Source: [Candidatus Thermochlorobacteriaceae] bacterium GBChlB
GTDB taxonomy: Bacteria; Bacteroidota; Chlorobiia; Chlorobiales; Thermochlorobacteraceae
Length of the DNA stretch: 41,532 bases
NCBI GenBank assembly: GCA_000724175.1
Contig: JPGV01000011.1
Span: 1 to 41,532 of the forward strand
Reading direction: 5' to 3'
Below the pieces are notes generated by a model. The model searched no databases. It was not told the origin of the DNA and worked only from the letters and a program-made list of their open reading frames with translations. The number at the start of each line of letters is the position of its first letter. Position 1 is the stretch's first letter. Positions 28,163-35,868 of this stretch are shown one piece after another. Both the position numbers and the translations under genes were made by a program.

Positions 28163-29845
28163 ATGAAAAAGCAACTGATAATGAATCAATTCGGCGACGA
28201 AATTCAAGTCGCTATTGTCGAGGACGGTCGTTTAGCGGAGTTGCTCGTGGAGCGGCCCGACAGTTCGCGCTCCGTCGGCGATATTTATCTGGGTCGAGTT
28301 CAAAAAGTCGTCGAGGGCTTGCAAGCGGCTTTTGTCGACATCGGTCAGGCATCGGACGGATTTTTGCACTTCTCCGATGTAGGCACAACGGGCGAAGATT
28401 ATCGCTCAATGGTGAACGAAGACTTTGACGAAGAAGACGAGGACGATGTCGAGGACGACGAGGCGCCGACACAAGTCGACAATACACGTCTGCAAGCGCC
28501 GCGTGCGACGCCTATGCCGCCCGTCGCCAACGGACAAGCCGCAACGACAGCAGAGACCAAAGCCGATGCACGACGCGAAAAGCGGCAATCTTACACGCAA
28601 ATGATTGCAGGCAAGTTAAAACCAAACGACAGTCTGTTGGTGCAGGTCATCAAAGAACCGATTGGCACAAAAGGCTCGCGGCTCACCTCGGATATTACGA
28701 TTGCTGGACGGTTCATGGTGCTCTTGCCGTTTGGCGAAGGACATATCGCTGTATCAAAGCGCATTATGAACCGCCGTGAACGCAAACGTCTAAAAACCAT
28801 CGTGCGCTCGATGTTGCCGAAAACATTTGGCGCGATTGTGCGCACCGTCGCCGAAGAGCAAGATGAAGTGTCGCTGAAAACTGACCTTGAAATTCTGCTC
28901 AACAAGTGGAAGCAAATTGAAGAGGCGGTCAAGACGGCCAAGCCGCCCAAGCTCATTTTCAAAGAAGATACAATTACGGCGTCAGCGATGCGCGATTTTT
29001 TAACGGAAGATGTTACAGAGATTGTAACCAACTCGCCGCAAATTCACCGTGAAGCACTCGCCTATGTGCGCTGGGCGGCACCAGAGATGGAAAAGAAAAT
29101 CCAACTCTACAGAGGGCGATTGCCGCTCTTCGAAAGCTACGGCATTGCCAAAGACGTCGAATCGATTTTCTCGCGCAAAGTCTGGCTGAAATCGGGGGGC
29201 TATTTGATTATCGAGCATACTGAAGCCATGGTGGTCATTGATGTCAATAGCGGTCGATACGCTGCCAAGCGCGAGCAAGAAGAAAATTCACTGCGCACAA
29301 ACTTGGAAGCCGCGAAAGAAATTGCGCGGCAATTACGCATGCGCGACATCGGCGGCATCATCGTCGTCGATTTCATCGACTTGCTCGATGAACGCAATGC
29401 GCGAAAAGTATTGGAAACGATGAAGAGCGAACTGCGCCGAGACCGTGCCAAATCTAACGTCTTGCCAATGTCCGATTTTGGCATTATGCAAATTACGCGC
29501 GAGCGCATTCGCCCGAGCCTGATGCAACGCATGGGCGACGAGTGTCCAGCGTGCGGCGGCACAGGCGTGATTCAAACGCAGCGCACGACAATGCACCAAA
29601 TTGAGCGGTGGCTTCGAAAATACGCGATTCAAACCAAACGCCCGTTTAGCCGTCTCGAGCTGCGTCTCAGCCCAACTGTGCTTGAGCCGATGATGAAAGA
29701 AGAGATGAAACCGCAACTCAAATGGTTTTTGCAGCACTTGGTCTTTGTCAATATCAAAGCCGACGACACGCTGCGGAGCGACGATTTTCGATTTTTCCGC
29801 GCTCGCACAGGCGAAGACATCACGCAAGAATACAGCGCGCTCTAA
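28163..29845 (+). CDS. rng: ribonuclease G/E family endoribonuclease
   Basis: The 560-residue protein has the RNase E/G catalytic core: an S1 domain ([20 protein letters not shown]), the 5'-sensor region, and the DNase I-like subdomain with catalytic acidic residues in [11 protein letters not shown] and [11 protein letters not shown]. The zinc-link CPACGGTG follows. Within the S1 domain there is an insertion of about 70 residues, first strongly acidic ([15 protein letters not shown]) and then Pro/Ala/Thr-rich. It lacks the long C-terminal degradosome scaffold of RNase E, hence RNase G type. It acts in rRNA maturation and mRNA decay. Confidence 0.93.
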   Translation: MKKQLIMNQFGDEIQVAIVEDGRLAELLVERPDSSRSVGDIYLGRVQKVVEGLQAAFVDIGQASDGFLHFSDVGTTGEDYRSMVNEDFDEEDEDDVEDDEAPTQVDNTRLQAPRATPMPPVANGQAATTAETKADARREKRQSYTQMIAGKLKPNDSLLVQVIKEPIGTKGSRLTSDITIAGRFMVLLPFGEGHIAVSKRIMNRRERKRLKTIVRSMLPKTFGAIVRTVAEEQDEVSLKTDLEILLNKWKQIEEAVKTAKPPKLIFKEDTITASAMRDFLTEDVTEIVTNSPQIHREALAYVRWAAPEMEKKIQLYRGRLPLFESYGIAKDVESIFSRKVWLKSGGYLIIEHTEAMVVIDVNSGRYAAKREQEENSLRTNLEAAKEIARQLRMRDIGGIIVVDFIDLLDERNARKVLETMKSELRRDRAKSNVLPMSDFGIMQITRERIRPSLMQRMGDECPACGGTGVIQTQRTTMHQIERWLRKYAIQTKRPFSRLELRLSPTVLEPMMKEEMKPQLKWFLQHLVFVNIKADDTLRSDDFRFFRARTGEDITQEYSAL

Positions 29846-29913
29846 GACCGAACCCGAAAACATGCCTAGCACGTTGATTTAAGCACATTAAAAAAACCAC
29901 TGTCAATTTATCT

Positions 29914-30753
29914 ATGAATATGCTCTTACGCGAACACATAGAAGCGCTTTCAAAACTGTCGACGGAAGACCTGCAAGCGCACGAGATGGCTCGCAGTGTT
30001 TTCATCGAGTTCAAATACATGCTCAACTCTGGCACGATTCGCTCGGCGGAAAAACAAGGCGGCGTTTGGACAGTTAATCATTGGGTAAAGCAAGGCATCT
30101 TACTCGGCTTTCGATTAGGACAATTGAAAAAAATGTCAGCCGAGCCGTTTTCATTTGTCGATAAAGACACCTATCCCGCGCGCACGTTCTCGGAAGCGGA
30201 GAAAATTCGGATTGTGCCGGGCGGCACAACAGTTCGAGACGGTGCATATCTGGCTCCATCGGTCGTCGTGATGCCGCCGGCCTATATCAACGTTGGTGCG
30301 TATATCGATGCAGGAACAATGGTCGATTCGCACGCGCTCGTCGGCAGTTGCGCTCAAGTCGGAAAGAATGTTCACCTCTCCGCAGCATCGCAACTTGGCG
30401 GCGTGCTTGAACCGGTCGGCGCGCTGCCTGTCATTGTTGAGGACGGCGTGATGATTGGTGGCAACTGCGGCATCTACGAAGGCACAATCATTGAGGAAAA
30501 AGCGGTCATCGGCACGGGTGTGATTCTCAACGGCTCAACGCCCGTTTACGACGTCATCAATGAACGAATCTTGCGCAAGACCGCCGAACAGCCGCTCGTG
30601 ATTCCAAAAGGCGCAGTCGTGGTCGCTGGCGCAAGAGCCATCAAAAACACCTTTGCCGAAGCGCACGGACTTTCCATCTACACGCCTGTCATCATTAAAT
30701 ACCGCGACGAAAAAACCGATAAAGCAACCAGTTTAGAAGACTTACTTCGTTAG
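29914..30753 (+). CDS. dapD: 2,3,4,5-tetrahydropyridine-2,6-dicarboxylate N-succinyltransferase
   Basis: A 279-residue enzyme of DapD size. The N-terminal helices ([20 protein letters not shown]) precede a left-handed beta helix of hexapeptide repeats: [40 protein letters not shown] and [20 protein letters not shown]. It transfers succinyl from succinyl-CoA to tetrahydrodipicolinate in lysine and diaminopimelate synthesis. It starts 68 bases after RNase G. The presence of the succinylase branch in an FCB-like organism is usual. A lysine-consuming aminotransferase lies 2.4 kb upstream. Confidence 0.94.
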   Translation: MNMLLREHIEALSKLSTEDLQAHEMARSVFIEFKYMLNSGTIRSAEKQGGVWTVNHWVKQGILLGFRLGQLKKMSAEPFSFVDKDTYPARTFSEAEKIRIVPGGTTVRDGAYLAPSVVVMPPAYINVGAYIDAGTMVDSHALVGSCAQVGKNVHLSAASQLGGVLEPVGALPVIVEDGVMIGGNCGIYEGTIIEEKAVIGTGVILNGSTPVYDVINERILRKTAEQPLVIPKGAVVVAGARAIKNTFAEAHGLSIYTPVIIKYRDEKTDKATSLEDLLR

Positions 30754-31163
30754 GAAAACTGGACGACATTTAATCGACAGCCCAGCACCCGCCGCTGAAA
30801 GGCTGAACCCGCTATGTCCAACAGCGCAATCTCTCGCGCCCGATGGATAGGAATATCTCCGCAAAAACCTTACTCTTTTTACAAAAAACGCATTTTCTCC
30901 TAAAAAAATAAGGCACGGTTTTTTATGCACTCGCGTCGTGTGCGCCGAGCAAGGGCAAGCCAAAATTTGCTTGATGTCGCCAAAATTATGCATAAAAATG
31001 CTGCTTTTTTGAATAAAATCGCCATTTTTTCGAAAAAATCGTCTCGATTGCGCAAAAAATACTTCGTTGGGTTGACGAGATAAAGGTAGGCGAATAACTT
31101 ATGGGCGTTATGTAAGACACATTCAAACTGCATAGTGCCTTAAAAATTAAACCTACAAACGCA
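30754..31163. other. A-tract-rich intergenic region, possibly curved DNA
   Basis: This 410-base gap has no gene I can support. Homopolymer A or T runs of 4 to 7 bases recur at roughly 8-12-base or about 20-base intervals, at 30866, 30876, 30883, 30893, 30902, 30919, then 30962, 30982, 30994, 31005, 31013, 31025, 31033 and 31054. The last group includes the palindrome ATTTTTTCGAAAAAAT (31024-31039). Helically phased A-tracts bend DNA, so this may be a promoter-upstream curved segment for the Coq4-like gene. No terminator was found behind dapD. Confidence 0.5.
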
Positions 31164-31799
31164 ATGGAGTGGACAGAGTGGAATCCGGGATTGGACAACG
31201 ATGCGGACACGCTGGGTCGCGTGTATGCCACCTTGCCGGGACTTGCGCAAGAGGAAATCAACTGGCTGGTTCAACTCTTAGAGAATCCGCGCAGCCCATT
31301 GGCGCTGACCGGTGCGATCGACTTATTCGCGCACGACTGCGTTCACATTTTGCTCGGTCGAGGCTTGCTCGCGCAAGATGAAGCCTTCGTCATTGGATTT
31401 ACGATGGGAACAAGCAAAACTATTGGTCGTTTTCAACGCGCGGTGTTCAAATTCGCTGCGCGGTGTTTGTATCCGAAAATTTATCGGTTCACGGCGCAAG
31501 AGTGTCGAGTGTTTGAACTGGGGATTGAAGCCGGCAAACTCTCAACCTGTTCGGAAATCTACAATGTCGATTTTCGTCGGTTGCTCTCCGAGCCGTTAGG
31601 TAAAATACGCCGTATGCTTGGCATCGATACAGCGTTTCTGCGATTTATGTATGAGAAAGAAGCGCGGCTCTTCCCGAACACCGTCGTCAGCCGACGCTTG
31701 CCGAAACAAGTCTTTGAGCCAGACCCCGAACCGTATGTGCCGCAGCCCTTTGTGCCGCCGCGTCGCGCCAATCTATCCGCCAAAACGATTGCCGCCTGA
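31164..31799 (+). CDS. Coq4-family protein with HDxxHx11E metal motif
   Basis: The 211-residue protein has the zinc-binding signature of Coq4: HDCVH followed by 11 residues and Glu (HDCVHILLGRGLLAQDE, about residues 53-69). The pre-motif NPRSPLALTGAIDLFA and the post-motif helix (AFVIGFTMGTSKTIGRFQRA) also fit. Coq4 acts in ubiquinone synthesis at ring position C1 and organises the complex in eukaryotes; bacterial homologues are poorly studied. The last ~35 residues are Pro/Arg-rich and unique. No quinone genes flank it, although a UbiA-family gene lies 9 kb away. It has its own A-tract-rich upstream region. Confidence 0.65.
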   Translation: MEWTEWNPGLDNDADTLGRVYATLPGLAQEEINWLVQLLENPRSPLALTGAIDLFAHDCVHILLGRGLLAQDEAFVIGFTMGTSKTIGRFQRAVFKFAARCLYPKIYRFTAQECRVFELGIEAGKLSTCSEIYNVDFRRLLSEPLGKIRRMLGIDTAFLRFMYEKEARLFPNTVVSRRLPKQVFEPDPEPYVPQPFVPPRRANLSAKTIAA

Positions 31800-31825
31800 T
31801 GCCCGCCGCTGAGCCTAACACTCGG

Positions 31826-31877
31826 GCGCTGCGCGAAAGTCGTCGAAAAGGATATGGTAAACTTCGCGCAGCGCTTT
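31826..31877 (+). terminator. long stem-loop after the Coq4-like gene
   Basis: GCGCTGCGCGAA (31826-31837) pairs perfectly with 31863-31874 over 12 bp, enclosing about 25 bases, and only TTT follows. It lies 27 bases after the stop and 57 bases before the regulator ATG. It may be a weak terminator, an mRNA 3'-end stabiliser or a 5'-UTR element of the regulator gene. Confidence 0.5.
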
Positions 31878-31930
31878 AACTTACGCCTCAGTTGATTGCC
31901 GCGTGTGCGGTTGCCTCATTATCACCAAGT

Positions 31931-33358
31931 ATGAAACCATTGGTTTTCGTGGTCGATGACGACCCGAGTTTTCGCCTGTTGCTCGATAAGGTCCTATCGA
32001 AAGACTACGACATCAAAACATTCAACGACGCCGCCGCATGTCTCTTGCAGTTAGAGCGGGAGCAGCCCGCGCTGGTGCTCACCGACTACGCAATGCCCGA
32101 CATCAACGGGCTGGAACTTCTGGCAACCATCAAGCAAGAGTATCCTGCGCTGCCAGTGATTGTTCTCACAGGCTATGGCAGCATTGAGGCGGCGGTCGAG
32201 GCGCTGAAAGGCGGCGCGTTTCACTACATGGAAAAAAATCTCAATGGCGCAACCGCATCGGCGAACTTTACCGTGTTGAAAACGCTGATGTCGCGTGCGA
32301 TTGAACGCGCAACGCTCAAAGAAGAAAGCCAGCGATACAAGTCGGAAGTCGAGCAGCTGAAAAAGAAAGTTCGTCAACAAGATACCATTGAGCTTATCGG
32401 CAACAGCGTCTCAATCCAATCGCTGCGCAGCATGATTCAGCAAATGGCAGCCATTGACTCGACGGTGCTGATTCGCGGTGAAACCGGCACGGGAAAAACC
32501 ATTGTGGCGCGGCTTATTCATCGGCTCTCGCCACGCGAGCAAAAAGGACAGTTTGTGGAAATCAACTGTGCGGCGCTGCCCGAAAATTTGCTCGAAGCTG
32601 AACTGTTTGGCTATGAACCGGGCGCATTCACAGACGCAAAATCCCAGAAAAAAGGACTGTTTGAAGTTGCTGACGGCGGCACGATTTTTCTCGATGAAAT
32701 TGATTCGACATCGATGCTCGTGCAATCGAAATTGCTCTCGGTGCTCGAGACGCGCACGTTTCGTCGGCTCGGCGGCAGCCAACCGATTTACTCTAATGTG
32801 CGGCTCATCTGCGCAACAAATGCCAGCTTGGAGCAAAAGGTCGCTGACCAAAAGTTTCGAGAAGATTTGTTTTTCAGAATCAATGTGGTCTCGCTCTTTA
32901 TGCCGCCGCTTCGGGAGCTTGGCGAAGACATTGTGCTGATTGCGGAGCGGTTTGTGCAGCAGTTTTCGCGCGAAATGAACAAGGGCGTTACTGGCATTTC
33001 GCCTGAAGCCAAGACGGCGCTGCTGCGCCACACATGGAAAGGCAATGTGCGCGAACTTCGAAACGTGATTGAGCGCGCCGTCATCTTTACGCCTGCTGGC
33101 AGCGACGTCCAGCCGCAACAATTGATGCTGACCTTGCCACACGCGCCCACAGCGCCCGTCGCCACCGCTGGCGCAGACTTCTCAATTCCTATGGGAAAAA
33201 CGCTTGAAGAGGTCAAACTCGCATACATTCAAGCGGTCTTGAAGCAAAGTTCCAACTATGCTGATGCCGCAAAAACACTTGGCATTTCAGCCAAGGCCTT
33301 ATGGGAAATTCGCAAACGCTATGGCATCGACACCGCCGACGCTCCCAAAACTTCCTAA
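31931..33358 (+). CDS. NtrC-type sigma-54-dependent response regulator
   Basis: From ATG at 31931 the product is 475 residues with three domains. The receiver has the acidic pocket VVDDDPS, phospho-acceptor Asp52 in LTDYAMPDINGLELL, Thr in TGYG and Lys in MEKN. The AAA+ domain has Walker A GETGTGKT, ELFGYEPGAFTDAKSQKKG and Walker B GGTIFLDEID. The C-terminal Fis-type helix-turn-helix is NYADAAKTLGISAKALWEI. The sigma-54 contact loop reads GAFTDA rather than GAFTGA. An ATG 13 codons earlier (31892) is less likely. No sensor kinase is adjacent, so signal and targets are unknown. Confidence 0.92.
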   Translation: MKPLVFVVDDDPSFRLLLDKVLSKDYDIKTFNDAAACLLQLEREQPALVLTDYAMPDINGLELLATIKQEYPALPVIVLTGYGSIEAAVEALKGGAFHYMEKNLNGATASANFTVLKTLMSRAIERATLKEESQRYKSEVEQLKKKVRQQDTIELIGNSVSIQSLRSMIQQMAAIDSTVLIRGETGTGKTIVARLIHRLSPREQKGQFVEINCAALPENLLEAELFGYEPGAFTDAKSQKKGLFEVADGGTIFLDEIDSTSMLVQSKLLSVLETRTFRRLGGSQPIYSNVRLICATNASLEQKVADQKFREDLFFRINVVSLFMPPLRELGEDIVLIAERFVQQFSREMNKGVTGISPEAKTALLRHTWKGNVRELRNVIERAVIFTPAGSDVQPQQLMLTLPHAPTAPVATAGADFSIPMGKTLEEVKLAYIQAVLKQSSNYADAAKTLGISAKALWEIRKRYGIDTADAPKTS

Positions 33359-33367
33359 CAGAATTAT

Positions 33368-34888
33368 TTACTTGACGCCGTGCATTTGCTTGTTCATAAA
33401 CGGCACGAGTAAAAACAGCACCACCGCTGCACCAATACATACAAGGGTAATTTTCTCGAACACGCCCGAATAAATGGCTAACGACTCAATAGGCTTTAAT
33501 GCGCCTGCGCCCGAGTCGTGCGGAATTGCCATCCATGTGCCAATGATGCCTGCGAGGTATTGTCCAAAGGCGGACGCCAAAAACCATGCGCCCATAACCA
33601 TTCCGGTCATTCGCGCTGGCGAGAGTTTCGTTACTGCCGAAAGTCCAATCGGCGAGAGGCACAACTCACCCGTCGAGATAAAGACATAGCCTAACGCCAA
33701 GAATGCTAAATTCACCATGCCGCTCTCGCCCGCGAGTTTGCCGCCGATGACGAACACATAAAAGCCCAAGCCCAACTGCAAAAATCCTAACGCGAACTTC
33801 ACAGGTGATGTTGGCTCAATGTTGCGAGACGCAAGCCACAGCCAAATCGAGGCGAAGGCAGCACTGAAGACAATGACGAAAAAGGGATTAAGTGCATTAT
33901 TGACGGCTGCCGACGAGAGTTCTGTGCCGAAGAAATTCATATCAACATTGCGGTTGGCGAAAAGATTGAGCGAGCCGCCGCCTTGCTCGAAAAACGCCCA
34001 AAAGAGCGCTGACGAGAAAATCAGAATCACGGCGACGAGCAAGCGCCCGCCCGCCTCGCCGCCTTCGCGGAACGCCACAAACAGCAAATACCCAAAGGCT
34101 GAAACACAGAGCGGCGTCATAATGTAGTTCATGACCTCGTAGCTGCTGATGAGATAGACGAAAATCGGAATGGAAAGAAACGCCCCCAGATAAATGGCGG
34201 TCTCCCAACGAAGTCCGATGGGCGAAGGCGACGAGAGAGTGTCAGGTTCAGGCGGCAAGCCGACATCGCCCAAGCGCGCTTGCCAAACTGTAAAGGTGAC
34301 AATGCCCAGCAACATAAACACGCCTGCAAGCCCGAAGCCCAAGTGCCAATCGACTTTTTGTCCCAAGAAGCCGCAGAGCAGACTGCCGAAGAACGCGCCG
34401 ATGTTGATGCCCATGTAGAAAAATGAAAATCCCGAATCCCGTCGCGGGTCGCCTTGCTCATAGAGTTTGCCGACCATCGTCGAGATGTTGGGCTTAAAGA
34501 ACCCATTGCCGCAGACAAGACACGCCAGCCCAACGAAAAACGTGGAGTTGGAAGGAATGGCTAAAACAAAATGTCCGAGCATCATCACAAGTCCGCCGAG
34601 CATGACAGCTTTGCGGTAGCCGAGCAATCGGTCGGCAAGAAAGCCGCCCAAGAGAGGCATCGCATACACGCACGCGGTATAGGCCCCATAGACAAGGTTC
34701 GCTTTGACATCATCGTATTTGAGTTGCGACGTCATATACAGCACAAGCAGCGCGCGCATGCCGTAATAACTAAACCGCTCCCACATTTCGGTAAAGAAGA
34801 GCAAGTAAAGCGCAGGAGGTTGTTTGGCAGAAACGCTTGGCGGCGCATTGGCAGAAAGTGTTGAGGAGAGCGCATCGTATTTTTGCAT
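33368..34888 (-). CDS. proton-dependent oligopeptide transporter (POT/PTR2 family)
   Basis: A 506-residue membrane protein with about 12-14 helices. It shows FTEMWERFSYYGMRALLVLY (helix 1 with the conserved ExxERFxYY), GGFLADRLLGYRKAVMLGGL and the PTR2 signature FFYMGINIGAFFGSLLCG, and ends with LSPARMTGMVMGAWFLA. Such carriers take up di- and tripeptides with protons. It is convergent with the response-regulator gene (9-base gap) and divergent from AMP nucleosidase. Confidence 0.92.
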   Translation of the reverse strand: MQKYDALSSTLSANAPPSVSAKQPPALYLLFFTEMWERFSYYGMRALLVLYMTSQLKYDDVKANLVYGAYTACVYAMPLLGGFLADRLLGYRKAVMLGGLVMMLGHFVLAIPSNSTFFVGLACLVCGNGFFKPNISTMVGKLYEQGDPRRDSGFSFFYMGINIGAFFGSLLCGFLGQKVDWHLGFGLAGVFMLLGIVTFTVWQARLGDVGLPPEPDTLSSPSPIGLRWETAIYLGAFLSIPIFVYLISSYEVMNYIMTPLCVSAFGYLLFVAFREGGEAGGRLLVAVILIFSSALFWAFFEQGGGSLNLFANRNVDMNFFGTELSSAAVNNALNPFFVIVFSAAFASIWLWLASRNIEPTSPVKFALGFLQLGLGFYVFVIGGKLAGESGMVNLAFLALGYVFISTGELCLSPIGLSAVTKLSPARMTGMVMGAWFLASAFGQYLAGIIGTWMAIPHDSGAGALKPIESLAIYSGVFEKITLVCIGAAVVLFLLVPFMNKQMHGVK

Positions 34889-34976
34889 CGAGAAAATTAG
34901 GCGTTAAGTTGCAGTGTTGATAAAGGTCAATGTTGGAAAGTAAGAAAATTCATTCACGACCACAATCAAAACAGTC

Positions 34977-35807
34977 ATGAGACCTGAAAAAAACGAACCA
35001 ATGGAGATTCCAATGCCGCCGCGTGCCATGAAAGAAAGCATTGGCTTAGATATGTTGGAGCGCTACACAGGCTGCTCTGCAAATGAAATTGGGAACTATA
35101 TCTTGCTGACGAACTTCACGCGCTACATCAAAGAATTTTCAGAAAGGTTCGCCGCGCCGATTATTGCTGGATCAGGGTTTCAAACCGTCAATGTGCCAGA
35201 CGAAGATATGTCGCTCATTGACTATAAAATCGGCAGTCCGACTGCCGCACTCGTGATGGATTTGCTCTCATATCGCAAGCCCAAACCCAAAGGCGTCATT
35301 ATGTTGGGGCTTTGCGGCGGCTTGAACAAACGCTCTAAAATTGGCGAGTTCATTTTGCCGATTGCGGCTATTCGCGATGATGGTGCGTCGAGCCACTATA
35401 TGCCTACCCGCGTTCCTGCGCTGCCGACATTCAACATCCAAAAAATCATTTCCCAAGTCTTAGTCGAAAATGGCTACACCTATCGCACGGGCGTCATTCA
35501 CACAACCGATTATCGATTTTGGGAATTTGACGAGGCATTTCGCCGCGAACTCATTGAAGAGCGCGCCATCTCGATTGATATGGAATGTGCGACGCTGTTC
35601 ATCACAGGCTTTGCGGTCAAGGTCGCCATCGGCGCGCTGATGCTGGTGAGCGATTTGCCGCTGACCAAAGAGGGCATCAAAACCAAATCGTCGGCGAATC
35701 ATGTCTTTGCCGAATACACGCGCAGCCATTTAGACCTTGGCATTAAGGCATGTCAAGAACTTCGGTCGCGTGGCAAAACGCTCGATGTGCGGCACTTTGA
35801 ATGGTAA
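34977..35807 (+). CDS. amn: AMP nucleosidase
   Basis: The 276-residue protein matches the short AMP nucleosidase of Bacteroidota. It has ERYTGCSANEIGNYILLTNF, GSPTAALVMDLLSYRKPKGV-like segments, the phosphorylase-fold GLCGGLNKRSKIGEFILP, and the active-site DMECATLF followed by LMLVSDLPL with the catalytic Asp. It hydrolyses AMP to adenine and ribose-5-phosphate. The longer E. coli type has an extra N-terminal domain that is absent here. The exact start is uncertain; ATGs at 35001 and 35013 are alternatives. Confidence 0.9.
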   Translation: MRPEKNEPMEIPMPPRAMKESIGLDMLERYTGCSANEIGNYILLTNFTRYIKEFSERFAAPIIAGSGFQTVNVPDEDMSLIDYKIGSPTAALVMDLLSYRKPKPKGVIMLGLCGGLNKRSKIGEFILPIAAIRDDGASSHYMPTRVPALPTFNIQKIISQVLVENGYTYRTGVIHTTDYRFWEFDEAFRRELIEERAISIDMECATLFITGFAVKVAIGALMLVSDLPLTKEGIKTKSSANHVFAEYTRSHLDLGIKACQELRSRGKTLDVRHFEW

Positions 35808-35868
35808 CAGCGCTTACCAAAAAGCCTTGCGTATCGCAACACGCTGCCATAAAACACATCGTTAGGAT

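Noticed and set aside
30742-31133. Two overlapping minus-strand open frames (83 and 77 residues) in the dapD-Coq4 gap
   Set aside because: They read across A/T runs as KK, FF and IL stretches, overlap each other, have no ribosome site and no family resemblance.
32411-33142. 243-residue minus-strand open frame opposite the response regulator
   Set aside because: Antisense to the AAA+ domain; no motif or independent start signal.
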